From an uncultured Pelagibacteraceae bacterium (GTDB taxonomy: Bacteria > Pseudomonadota > Alphaproteobacteria > Pelagibacterales > AG-422-B15), in the NCBI GenBank assembly GCA_902525595.1, contig CABZHO010000006.1, positions 1-51,382 of the forward strand: a stretch of 51,382 nucleotides of DNA. The letters run 5' to 3'. The translations under genes and the position numbers were made by a program. The notes beneath the pieces were generated by a model. It did not search any database. It worked only from the letters and a program-made list of their open reading frames with translations, and had not been told where the DNA came from. Of the stretch, positions 33,775 through 44,105 are shown piece by piece. Each line of letters starts with the position of its first letter. Position 1 is the first letter of the stretch.

Positions 33775-34902
33775 ATGTCACTACAGGAATTAAATATTAG
33801 ATTAAAAGATTATTTTATTGAGTTAGGATTTCAATATGTAGAGCTTCCTTTAGTTCATGACTCTGACATTTTTTATGAAACATCGGGAGAAGAAATCAGA
33901 AGTCAGATGTATTCTTTTATAGACGGTTCAGGCAAGGAAAAATGTCTGAGACCAGACATGACGATCCCCACGTGTCAAAGTTTTATTAAAAGTGACGATA
34001 AAATAAATGAAGCTAAATTATGCTATAGTGGACCAGTATTTAGGTCAACCAATGGAATAAATGATGCATCAATTGAATTAAACCAATCAGGGGTTGAAAT
34101 TATTTTTACAGAAAAAAAGCTAAAAACTATTTATGAAAAAGATATATACACGCTTAAAACGGCAGTCAAAATTCTAGAAAAATTAAATATTAATGAATAT
34201 CAAATTAAAATAGGCAGTCTAAACCTCTTTAATAGTTTTATAAGTTATTTAGATTTACCGATCAGGTGGAAACAAAGAATAGTCAGGCATTTTTTTAGAA
34301 GAATATATTTTGATAGCTTGTTAAATCGATTAGGGCAAGGTGTCGGTTATGATACATTGAAAAAAGATGAAATTATCAATGAAAGACTAGGTTTGGATGC
34401 TAATTCAAGTGCAAACTTGGTTGATCTAATTAATTCCAATAGCAATTCTGGTTCAGGCTCAAGGACAGTTGAAGAAATCGTCAGCCGATTTCAGGAGAAA
34501 AGTGAAAATATCGTCTCTGAGAGCAATGGAAAACAAATGGTAAATCTGATTAAGAGTTTTTTAGGTTTGAACGCTTCTCTTGATACTTTTCCGAATATTT
34601 TAAGAGAGTTTGTAAGTGATCAAAAGCTTGATTTTTTTAAAAAAGAGATTGATGGCATGGAAGAATTCAAGAACGCTGTTTCATCTGAAATGGACATATC
34701 TAAATTTAATTTCAACAATGACTTTGGACATTCTATTGAATTTTATGATGGCGTCATGTTCGAAATCTATGATCAATCAGGCAATTTAAAGTTAATAACT
34801 GGTGGAAGATACGATAAGTTACTTAATATTTTAGGGTCCAGAAACAAACTGTCAGCTATAGGGTTTGCAACAAATAATAATAACTTAAGTAAAATTTTAT
34901 AA
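33775..34902 (+). CDS. hisZ: ATP phosphoribosyltransferase regulatory subunit HisZ
   Basis: A HisRS paralogue that activates the short form of HisG in the first step of histidine synthesis, 375 aa. It keeps the class II core (CLRPDMTIPTCQSFI, AKLCYSGPVFRST, ELNQSGVEII, LITGGRYDKLL, SAIGFATNNNNL) but lacks the anticodon-binding domain and active-site residues. It starts 3 bases after hisS and ends 2 bases before hisG. Confidence 0.93.
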   Translation: MSLQELNIRLKDYFIELGFQYVELPLVHDSDIFYETSGEEIRSQMYSFIDGSGKEKCLRPDMTIPTCQSFIKSDDKINEAKLCYSGPVFRSTNGINDASIELNQSGVEIIFTEKKLKTIYEKDIYTLKTAVKILEKLNINEYQIKIGSLNLFNSFISYLDLPIRWKQRIVRHFFRRIYFDSLLNRLGQGVGYDTLKKDEIINERLGLDANSSANLVDLINSNSNSGSGSRTVEEIVSRFQEKSENIVSESNGKQMVNLIKSFLGLNASLDTFPNILREFVSDQKLDFFKKEIDGMEEFKNAVSSEMDISKFNFNNDFGHSIEFYDGVMFEIYDQSGNLKLITGGRYDKLLNILGSRNKLSAIGFATNNNNLSKIL

Positions 34903-34904
34903 TT

Positions 34905-35606
34905 ATGAAATTCGAAAATAAATTAAGAATAGGATTACCTAGCAAAGGCAGGTTAAGAAAAGACATGGAGAAACTTTTTCTAGATAAAAATATTACTTTT
35001 GAAAATCTTGTAAATGATAGAGATTATATTGGTACAATAAAGGGACTAAGAGATACAGTTCTATATTTTTTAAGCGCTAAGGAAATTACCAATAGACTTG
35101 ATGAGGGATCAATCCATGCAGGCTTAACTGGTGATGACCTGATACAAGAAAAAATTTTTAATTTTAATTCAAAAATAATAAAGGATCTGGAGTTAGCTTT
35201 TGGAAAAGCGGATCTGGTTGTTGCTGTACCTGATATCTGGATTGATGTAATGACGATGGCTGATTTGGAAGAAGTGAGCAATAATCACAGAGACAAATAT
35301 TCAAAAAGGTTACGCGTAGCAACTAAATACAAGAATTTAACAAATAATTTCTTTTCTAAATGTGGAGTTGTTGATTATAGAACTGTTGAAAGCGACGGCT
35401 CTACCGAAAGTGCGCCTTTCAATGGTTTTTCAGAAATCATCACTGATATAACATCAACAGGTGACACACTAAGGGCTAATAATTTAAGAGTTCTTGATGA
35501 TGGCATAATCCTGAAATCATCAGCAAATATTTTTTCTTCAAAAGCTGCGGAGTGGAATAAAGAAATAGAAAATAATTATAAAAACTTTATCAATAAGTTT
35601 GAATAA
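34905..35606 (+). CDS. hisG: ATP phosphoribosyltransferase catalytic subunit (short form)
   Basis: Condenses ATP and PRPP, the first committed step to histidine, 233 aa. It has LRIGLPSKGRLRKDM at the start, HAGLTGDDLIQE, FGKADLVVAVPD, LRVATKYKNLT and the PRPP-binding segment TDITSTGDTLRANNLRVL. There is no C-terminal regulatory domain, so it depends on HisZ. A strong terminator follows within 5 bases. Confidence 0.95.
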   Translation: MKFENKLRIGLPSKGRLRKDMEKLFLDKNITFENLVNDRDYIGTIKGLRDTVLYFLSAKEITNRLDEGSIHAGLTGDDLIQEKIFNFNSKIIKDLELAFGKADLVVAVPDIWIDVMTMADLEEVSNNHRDKYSKRLRVATKYKNLTNNFFSKCGVVDYRTVESDGSTESAPFNGFSEIITDITSTGDTLRANNLRVLDDGIILKSSANIFSSKAAEWNKEIENNYKNFINKFE

Positions 35607-35637
35607 AAAAAACCCGGCTAGGCCGGGTTTTTTTTAG
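35604..35637. terminator. Bidirectional terminator between hisG and groEL
   Basis: AACCCGGC (35611-35618) and GCCGGGTT (35622-35629) form a GC-rich 8-bp stem with a 3-base loop. An A run (from 35604) and a T run (to 35635) flank it. It ends the his unit on the plus strand and groESL on the minus strand. Confidence 0.93.
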
Positions 35638-35656
35638 AGTTTATCGTGAATGATAA

Positions 35657-37318
<1,662 letters not shown>

Positions 37319-37332
37319 TTATTTAATAGTAA

Positions 37333-37656
37333 TTATTTCTTTTTTGATTTTGATTTAGATTTAGATTTTTTTTCAATCACGCCCATGATATCTGACTCTT
37401 TCATGATGCATAGCTCTTCGCTATCTACCTTTACTTCTGTTCCTGACCATTTTCCAAAAAGGACAATATCACCAACCTTTAGATCCAATGGTGTCACTTT
37501 ACCATCTTCACTTTTGGTTCCATTACCTACCGCAACAATTTGACCTTCTTGTGGTTTCTCTTGAGCTGTATCGGGTATGATAATACCTCCAGCGGTTTTT
37601 TCTTCTGTATCAAGTCTTCTGACAAGAACTCGATCGTGTAAAGGTCTGAAATCCAT
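37333..37656 (-). CDS. groES: Co-chaperonin GroES with Lys/Ser tail
   Basis: The 10-kDa lid of GroEL, 107 aa. It has [36 protein letters not shown] with the mobile loop, and [34 protein letters not shown]. The normal fold ends about residue 95. The last 12 residues ([12 protein letters not shown]) are an added low-complexity basic tail, unusual for GroES. AGGAGAG precedes the ATG. Confidence 0.96.
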   Translation of the reverse strand: MDFRPLHDRVLVRRLDTEEKTAGGIIIPDTAQEKPQEGQIVAVGNGTKSEDGKVTPLDLKVGDIVLFGKWSGTEVKVDSEELCIMKESDIMGVIEKKSKSKSKSKKK

Positions 37657-37702
37657 TTTTTCTCTCCTAAAGATATGTTTGTATAACGCTTAATTTACTA
37701 GG

Positions 37703-37731
37703 CATATAGTGATTTGACGCAAAAGTGTCAA
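37703..37731 (-). promoter_or_regulatory. groESL promoter with inverted repeat at the -35
   Basis: On the minus strand, TTGACA (37726-37731) and TATATG (37703-37708) are separated by 17 bases, about 50 bases before groES. The CTTGAC form of the -35 and the TATAT -10 also fit the alphaproteobacterial heat-shock sigma-32 pattern loosely. TTGAC (37714-37718) and GTCAA (37727-37731) form an inverted repeat over the -35. No CIRCE element (TTAGCACTC/GAGTGCTAA) is present in the 135-base gap. Confidence 0.6.
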
Positions 37732-37791
37732 GGGGGCGAAAAATATTAGATAATTTTGAAAATTATTAAAAAACCTTGTTTTTTGGCTATT

Positions 37792-38565
37792 TTATGTTTG
37801 TTCTGACTCTCCTCCATCTATAACAATGTTTTGTCCAGTCATAAATGAGCCAGCGTTTGAAGCTAAATACACAGCTGCACCTGCAATTTCATCAGGCATA
37901 CCAATCCTTTTTAATGCTGATTTAGCAGTTGTGGCCTTTAAAATGCTTTCATTCTCCCACAACGCTCTGGCAAAATCAGTCTTAATTAAACCAGGAGAGA
38001 TACAATTAGCTCGAATATTGTTTCTTCCGTATTCAACAGATATGTTTCTGGCCAATTGAGAGTCTGCAGCTTTTGAAATTGCGTAGGCTCCTAACATACT
38101 ACTTCCATGTAAACCAGCGATTGAGGAAATAATTATTATGGAACCATTCTTCATCTTAATCATATCAGGAAGTACTTCGTTACAAAGCCAAAAATTACTC
38201 TGTACATTTGATTTCATTATTTTCTCAAATGCTTCGTCGGGTATTTTATCTGATGGTCCGAAATATGGATTAATAGCCGCATTACAAACTAAAGTTGAAA
38301 TATTGCCACAAAAATCCAAAGATTTTTTGTAAAGATTTTGCAATTGTTCTTTATCAGAAATATTGCAAGCAATAGAAGTAGCATGTCCCTCTCCAAATGT
38401 ATCATTAATTTCCTTTGCAACTGCTTCGCATGCATCTAATTTACGACTTGTAATAATAACCTTTGCACCGTGCTCTGCCATTCTATAGGCAATTGCTTTT
38501 CCAATTCCTCTTGAAGAACCTGTTATTATTGCGTTTTTGTCTTTTAAATTAAAAAGTGATTCCAT
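37792..38565 (-). CDS. Short-chain dehydrogenase/reductase
   Basis: An NAD(P)-dependent oxidoreductase of the classical SDR family, 257 aa. The cofactor loop is TGSSRGIGKAIA, and NAA (residues about 92-94) is followed by SSIAG with the catalytic Ser. YAISK holds the catalytic Tyr and Lys. The C-terminal NCISPGLIKTDFAR and GQNIVIDGG are standard. The best guess is a FabG/DHRS4-like enzyme; the substrate is unknown. It follows groES by 135 bases in the opposite orientation of influence (upstream on the minus strand), so a shared transcript with groESL is unlikely because a promoter lies between. Confidence 0.9.
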   Translation of the reverse strand: MESLFNLKDKNAIITGSSRGIGKAIAYRMAEHGAKVIITSRKLDACEAVAKEINDTFGEGHATSIACNISDKEQLQNLYKKSLDFCGNISTLVCNAAINPYFGPSDKIPDEAFEKIMKSNVQSNFWLCNEVLPDMIKMKNGSIIIISSIAGLHGSSMLGAYAISKAADSQLARNISVEYGRNNIRANCISPGLIKTDFARALWENESILKATTAKSALKRIGMPDEIAGAAVYLASNAGSFMTGQNIVIDGGESEQT

Positions 38566-38628
38566 TTAATAAAATTTCAAATAATTTATAAGAAGATTAT
38601 AAATTTATAGGATAATTACAATATAATT

Positions 38629-39483
38629 ATGGAAATTTACGAAATTGATAATGTTACTGAATACTCACTTTCCTATAAAATTATACTTTGTGATTTATGG
38701 GGCGTTATTCATAATGGAGTAAAATTATTTGACGATGCAGAGTCCTATCTTAAAAATATGAAACAAAATGGCATTGATGTATATCTGATTTCAAATGCTC
38801 CTAGACCAGAAGAGGTGGTGAGCAAAGGTTTGAAAAACAAACTTAATCTCAATAATGATTTATTTAAAAAAATCTATACTTCAGGCGACATTGGAACAAA
38901 ATATATAAACTCCAAAATTCACGGGGAGACGTATTTTCACTTAGGGCCAGAAAAAGATCATGATCTATTAGAAAATATAAAAATTCATAAATCACAAGAG
39001 ATAAATAGATCAGAATTTGTTGTATGCACGGGTCTATACGATGATAATAAAGAGAGTCCAGAAGACTACAGAGATTTTTTGAGTAGCTTATTGATCAATA
39101 ACAAAGAGATGGTTTGTGTTAATCCAGATGAAATTGTCTATAGAGACTCAAAGAGAATATACTGCGCTGGTGCTCTTGGTAAATCTTATGAGAAAATGGG
39201 TGGTAAAGTAACTTACTATGGAAAACCTCATCCAGAAATTTATAATCATGTTATTAGTGATCTTTTAGACAAAACTAAGGCTTCAAAAAAAGATATATTA
39301 GCCATAGGGGACAGTATGAAAACTGACTGCTTAGGCGCCTGTCAATCAAATCTCGATTTTGTATTCATAAAGAATGGTATACATAAAAATGAAATATCTA
39401 ATAAAGATGATTTGATTGCATTATCAGAAGCTATTCTTCCTAGATCTTTAGAAAGTATAACTTATTCTGAAGAGCTGAAGTAA
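38629..39483 (+). CDS. HAD superfamily class IIA hydrolase (TIGR01459 type)
   Basis: A 284-aa phosphatase-like protein. The nucleophile motif is ILCDLWGVIHNG (Asp near residue 23), ISNAPRP is motif II, and KPHPEIYNHV and LAIGDSMKTDCLGACQ are motifs III and IV. This subfamily consistently sits before ribF-ileS-lspA in alphaproteobacteria, as here. The substrate is unknown. It heads that unit and is 4 bases from ribF. Confidence 0.9.
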   Translation: MEIYEIDNVTEYSLSYKIILCDLWGVIHNGVKLFDDAESYLKNMKQNGIDVYLISNAPRPEEVVSKGLKNKLNLNNDLFKKIYTSGDIGTKYINSKIHGETYFHLGPEKDHDLLENIKIHKSQEINRSEFVVCTGLYDDNKESPEDYRDFLSSLLINNKEMVCVNPDEIVYRDSKRIYCAGALGKSYEKMGGKVTYYGKPHPEIYNHVISDLLDKTKASKKDILAIGDSMKTDCLGACQSNLDFVFIKNGIHKNEISNKDDLIALSEAILPRSLESITYSEELK

Positions 39484-39487
39484 AAAA

Positions 39488-40450
39488 ATGAAAGTTTTTA
39501 AAAATTTAAATAGTAGTACTTATAAATACACAACAAACTCAATCTTAATAATTGGAAACCTTGATGGTGTTCATAAAGGTCACCAATCAATAATTAAGTC
39601 TGCAAAAAAAATTGCTAATAATCAAAAATCCAAAATCGGAGTTTTACTTTTTGATCCACACCCAAGAAAATTTTTTAATAAACACAGTCCAAATTTCTTA
39701 TTAACTCAAATTAATGAACGCATTAAAATCTTAGGAGCGTATGGGATAGATTATGTGATGATAATAAAATTTAATAAAAAAATATCCTCTATGTCACCTA
39801 ATGTCTTTTGTAATCAAATTTTGCTCTCAGGAATAAATATGAAAGATATCTTAGTTGGTAAAAATTTTAAATTTGGCAAACAAAGATCAGGAGACTACAA
39901 ATATTTACTTAATTTCGGCAAACAAAATAATTTTCAAGTTACCTCGATAAAATTGTTGAAAACTTCACCTACTCTTTTCAAAAAAACTAAGATGAAAATA
40001 TATTCATCTACAAATATTAGAGAACTTATAAAAAACGGAAAAATGAAACTCGCTAATGATTTTCTTGGTAACAACTACAGTATAACTTCAAAAGTTATAA
40101 GGGGTGATCAAAGAGGCCGACAAATTGGTGTCCCAACCGCTAATCTTAAGTTGAAAGAACATGTTGCTCCAAAGTACGGAGTATATGCTGTGAAGGCCTC
40201 ACTTACGAAGAATTCAAAAAAACGAATTATCAAGGGGATTGCAAATTTTGGTATCAGGCCAACATTTGGAAAAAAAGATGAAATACTAGAGGTACACCTC
40301 TTTAGATTTAAATTGAATATTTATAATTCTTTGTTAAAAGTCGAGTTTGTTGACTTTATAAGAGAAGAGAAAAGATTTTCAGGAATTGAAACCTTAAAAA
40401 AACAGCTAAAATCAGATATTTCGAAAGCACAAAAAATTTTAAGTAAATAA
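39488..40450 (+). CDS. ribF: Bifunctional riboflavin kinase/FAD synthetase
   Basis: Makes FMN and FAD from riboflavin, 320 aa. The N-terminal adenylyltransferase domain has IIGNLDGVHKGHQSII, LLFDPHPRKFF and YSSTNIRELI. The C-terminal kinase domain has RGDQRGRQIGVPTANL, YGVYAV, GIANFGIRPTF and EVHLFRFKLNIY. It starts 4 bases after the HAD gene and ends 2 bases before ileS. Confidence 0.95.
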   Translation: MKVFKNLNSSTYKYTTNSILIIGNLDGVHKGHQSIIKSAKKIANNQKSKIGVLLFDPHPRKFFNKHSPNFLLTQINERIKILGAYGIDYVMIIKFNKKISSMSPNVFCNQILLSGINMKDILVGKNFKFGKQRSGDYKYLLNFGKQNNFQVTSIKLLKTSPTLFKKTKMKIYSSTNIRELIKNGKMKLANDFLGNNYSITSKVIRGDQRGRQIGVPTANLKLKEHVAPKYGVYAVKASLTKNSKKRIIKGIANFGIRPTFGKKDEILEVHLFRFKLNIYNSLLKVEFVDFIREEKRFSGIETLKKQLKSDISKAQKILSK

Positions 40451-40452
40451 TA

Positions 40453-43269
40453 ATGAACGCTAAAAACGATAAAATAGATTTTAGTGAGACTCTATTTTTA
40501 CCAAAAACCTCATTTGCAATGCGTGCAGGCTTACCTGAGCAAGAACCCAAAATTTTAGATGGTTGGGCTAAGGCAAATATCTATCGTCAATTAAGACAAC
40601 AATCGCAAGACAGAAAAAAATTTATATTGCATGACGGCCCTCCATACGCAAATGGCCACTTACATATGGGACATGCACTGAATAAAATTTTGAAAGATTT
40701 TGTGATTAGATCTCAACAGATGCTCGGTAATGATAGTTCTTATATTCCTGGTTGGGATTGTCATGGTTTACCCATCGAGTGGAAGATTGAAGAACAATAT
40801 AGAGAAAAGGGAAAGAATAAAGATGACGTTGATATAATTCAGTTTCGTAAAGAATGTAGAGAATTTGCAGACAAGTGGATAAATATACAGCGAGAGGAGT
40901 TCATTCGTTTAGGGATAAATGGTGATTGGTTCTCACCGTATACGACTATGTCTTATGAGGCTGAGTCAATCATTGTGAAAGAATTCTTTAAATTTCTAGA
41001 AAACGAAAGTCTATACCGTGGATCAAAACCTGTTATGTGGTCAACGGTTGAAAAAACAGCATTGGCTGAAGCTGAAATTGAATACAAAGAGCATAAGTCA
41101 ACCACTATTTGTGTAAAATTTCCTGTTCGAGAATGTTCTGATAAGTCTTTTCAGGAAGCAGCAGTTGTTATCTGGACAACTACTCCATGGACTATTCCTG
41201 GCAATAGAGCAATTGCTTATAGTGCCGAAATAAACTACTCAATGTACAAAGTGGAGAGCATTGCTGAACACAGCACACTTCGTGTCGGAGACCAAATCAT
41301 TTTTGCCGATGAACTTTTGGAAAACGTTAAAACGCAATGTAAACTTTTAGATTTAAAAAAAATTTCAGAGGTAAAAGATTTTGGAAGCTTTGTTTGTGAT
41401 CACCCTTTTAGAAAATCAGGTTATAATTTTGATGTGAAATTGTATGACGCAGACTTTGTTACTTTAGAGCAAGGAACTGGCTTTGTTCACATTGCACCGG
41501 GCCATGGAGCTGATGATTATATTTTAGGAGTAGCAAATAACATTGATGTACCTGACACAGTCGATGAAAACGGAGAATATTTTGATCATGTGCCACTATT
41601 TAATGGAAAAAAAATATTTAATGAAGACGGTTCAGATGCTGATGCAAATATTGCAGTAATCATTGAATTAAAAAAACACGAAAATTTAGCAGGAAAAGGT
41701 TCTTTACGTCATAGCTACCCGCATTCATGGCGATCAAAAGCACCAGTAATATTCAGAAATACGCCTCAGTGGTTTATTAGCATGGAAAAGAACCAATTAA
41801 GAGATAAAGCACTAAAAGAAATTGAGAAAGTAAAATGGTATCCTAAGCAGGGTAAAAATAGAATTTATTCCATGATTGAAGAAAGGCCTGATTGGGTTGT
41901 ATCAAGGCAAAGAGCGTGGGGGGTTCCCTTATCTATTTTTTATAATATTAAAACTGGCAAGCCACTTGTTGATAAAAAAATGAATGACAGGATCATTGAA
42001 CTATACAAAGAAGAAGGTTCTGATGCATGGTTTAAATATTCTAAAGAAGAATTATTAGGCTCTAAATACAATTCAAATGAATTTAAAAAAGTTGATGACA
42101 TTTTGGATGTTTGGTTTGACTCAGGTTGCACACATGCATTTGTACTGGATGGTAAAGATGATCAAATATGGCCTGCGTCAATATATCTTGAAGGAACAGA
42201 TCAGCATAGAGGATGGTTTCACTCCTCACTTTTAGAGTCATGTGGAACGAGAGGTATTGCACCTTATGAGTCGGTTCTTACTCATGGTTTCATACTTCAC
42301 GAAGATGGGTTAAAGATGAGTAAATCTTCATCAAATACTGTTTCTCCAGCAGAAATTATTGAAAAATCTGGTGCGGATATATTAAGACTTTGGGTGGCTA
42401 GTAGTGATTACTCTGAAGATTTGAAGATAGGGCCAGAGATTATTAAAAGTAATATAGATAGTTACCGAAGATTACGGAATACATTGAGATTTATTTTAGG
42501 CAACCTTTCGGATTTTACTGAAAAAGAAAAAATACCTCTAAACGATCTTGATGAGTTAGAATTATATATTCTATCTGAATTAGAAATTTTAAAAAAAGAA
42601 GTAATCAGTAATTATAAAATTTTTGAATTTCAGAGAGTTTTTTCATCAATATTTAATTTTTGTACAAATGATCTCTCTTCATTTTATTTTGATATTAGAA
42701 AAGATACGCTTTATTGCGATACTAAAGAAAATAAAATTCGTCGATCAACCCGTACAGTATTAGATATATTATTTCATAATCTAATAAGTTTACTCGCTCC
42801 AATATTGTGTTTTACCTCTGAGGAAGCATGGCAAAGTAGGTTTGGATCTGATACCAGTATTCATCAGAAAGATTTCCCAAAATTAGATGGCAGTTTAATT
42901 AATAAAAATCTATCAACAAAATGGGAAACGTATAAAAAATTAAGAAAAGCCATCAATGGTGCCATTGAAATTAAAAGAAAAGAAAAAGTTCTTGGATCAA
43001 GCCTCGAAGCATCAGTTTTACTTTATTGCCCAAAGGAAGAGGCATTGCAAATTGAAAATGAGATACTAGAGAATATTTCAATTATAAGTGAATTAAAAGT
43101 TGTTCACGATAAACCGCAAAACAACTGTTACATATCTGAGTCTGATAAAAATATTGGAGTATATGTAAGCAAAGTTAACGGTAGCAAATGTGAGCGATGT
43201 TGGAAATATTTTACAAATTTAAATAATAGTATTTGTTCAAGATGTGAAGATGCTATTAGTTGTTTATGA
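40453..43269 (+). CDS. ileS: Isoleucyl-tRNA synthetase
   Basis: Charges tRNA-Ile, 938 aa. The class I HIGH motif is HMGH at residues 71-74 (in DGPPYANGHLHMGH) and KMSKS is at 621-625. The editing domain carries TTPWTIPGNRAIAY. The C-terminal zinc finger uses C913/C916 and C928/C931. It is a bacterial-type IleS of normal length. The stop overlaps the lspA start (ATGA). Confidence 0.97.
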   Translation: MNAKNDKIDFSETLFLPKTSFAMRAGLPEQEPKILDGWAKANIYRQLRQQSQDRKKFILHDGPPYANGHLHMGHALNKILKDFVIRSQQMLGNDSSYIPGWDCHGLPIEWKIEEQYREKGKNKDDVDIIQFRKECREFADKWINIQREEFIRLGINGDWFSPYTTMSYEAESIIVKEFFKFLENESLYRGSKPVMWSTVEKTALAEAEIEYKEHKSTTICVKFPVRECSDKSFQEAAVVIWTTTPWTIPGNRAIAYSAEINYSMYKVESIAEHSTLRVGDQIIFADELLENVKTQCKLLDLKKISEVKDFGSFVCDHPFRKSGYNFDVKLYDADFVTLEQGTGFVHIAPGHGADDYILGVANNIDVPDTVDENGEYFDHVPLFNGKKIFNEDGSDADANIAVIIELKKHENLAGKGSLRHSYPHSWRSKAPVIFRNTPQWFISMEKNQLRDKALKEIEKVKWYPKQGKNRIYSMIEERPDWVVSRQRAWGVPLSIFYNIKTGKPLVDKKMNDRIIELYKEEGSDAWFKYSKEELLGSKYNSNEFKKVDDILDVWFDSGCTHAFVLDGKDDQIWPASIYLEGTDQHRGWFHSSLLESCGTRGIAPYESVLTHGFILHEDGLKMSKSSSNTVSPAEIIEKSGADILRLWVASSDYSEDLKIGPEIIKSNIDSYRRLRNTLRFILGNLSDFTEKEKIPLNDLDELELYILSELEILKKEVISNYKIFEFQRVFSSIFNFCTNDLSSFYFDIRKDTLYCDTKENKIRRSTRTVLDILFHNLISLLAPILCFTSEEAWQSRFGSDTSIHQKDFPKLDGSLINKNLSTKWETYKKLRKAINGAIEIKRKEKVLGSSLEASVLLYCPKEEALQIENEILENISIISELKVVHDKPQNNCYISESDKNIGVYVSKVNGSKCERCWKYFTNLNNSICSRCEDAISCL

Positions 43270-43769
43270 TCAGAGGAGCTAGTAGATTTGCAATTATAAC
43301 TTTGATTATTTTTGCCGCTGATCAATTATCTAAATTAATTGTAATAAAATCTTATAATATTGATGTTACAAATTTGAATTCTCAATTTTTAATCTCAATT
43401 AATGAATACTTAAACTTTCATTTGATCTGGAACAAGGGTTTTGCATTTGGAATGTTTCAAAATGATATTGAGTTTGTAAATAACATTTATATGACGATAA
43501 TAGCTGCAATCATCATATTTATTTTTGTGTATGCACTGTCGATAAACAAAAAAACTTACTATCTAGGTTTTGGTATGATCCTAGGGGGAGCCCTAGGCAA
43601 TCTTCTTGATAGGTTCCAATATGCTGCAGTTTTAGATTTTATCGATATTCATTATGGCAATTACCATTGGTATGTATTTAACATTGCTGATATAAGTATT
43701 TCGCTTGGTTGTATATTGATCATAATTTTAGAATTATTTTTTGGAGAAAAAAAAATTAGTATTAAATAA
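43266..43769 (+). CDS. lspA: Signal peptidase II (lipoprotein)
   Basis: Cleaves lipoprotein signal peptides at the inner membrane, 167 aa from the ATG at 43266 (a TTG two codons earlier is possible). Four hydrophobic helices are visible. Catalytic Asp residues lie in GNLLDRF and FNIADISIS, and NKGFAFGMF is the conserved loop. It is followed 2 bases later by a small lipoprotein gene. Confidence 0.95.
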   Translation: MIRGASRFAIITLIIFAADQLSKLIVIKSYNIDVTNLNSQFLISINEYLNFHLIWNKGFAFGMFQNDIEFVNNIYMTIIAAIIIFIFVYALSINKKTYYLGFGMILGGALGNLLDRFQYAAVLDFIDIHYGNYHWYVFNIADISISLGCILIIILELFFGEKKISIK

Positions 43770-43771
43770 TT

Positions 43772-44089
43772 ATGAAAAAAAATATTTTTATGCTGACCTT
43801 ATTTTTTGTAATAGTCGCATGTACAAACAAAACTGTGAGTGATTACACTTCATTAAAACAAAAAGCGCTTGAGATTCCTCCAGATTTCCAATTGTTACCT
43901 CCTTCCGACAAAACAGATGCCGAGGCAGCTGAAATGGCTTCAGATACTGTAAAAGACACAGATTTAAAAAATATACTTCTAGAAGGCAATGAAGAAGATA
44001 TGAGTGCTGAAAACAATAATAATAACGGTGATGATTTACAGGATTTCATTGATTCAAATTTCTCAACCGAAAAAGAGGAAATTAATTAA
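43772..44089 (+). CDS. DUF3035 lipoprotein
   Basis: A 105-aa lipoprotein with signal MKKNIFMLTLFFVIVAC (lipobox VIVAC). The family core is ALEIPPDFQLLPPSD (consensus: PPDF-LRPP), followed by an acidic and Asn-rich tail. Its position directly after lspA is characteristic of alphaproteobacteria. The function is unknown. Confidence 0.88.
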   Translation: MKKNIFMLTLFFVIVACTNKTVSDYTSLKQKALEIPPDFQLLPPSDKTDAEAAEMASDTVKDTDLKNILLEGNEEDMSAENNNNNGDDLQDFIDSNFSTEKEEIN

Positions 44090-44105
44090 AATATTTTAAT
44101 GTTTA

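Noticed and set aside
37657-37791. CIRCE element upstream of groES
   Set aside because: Neither TTAGCACTC nor GAGTGCTAA is present in the gap.
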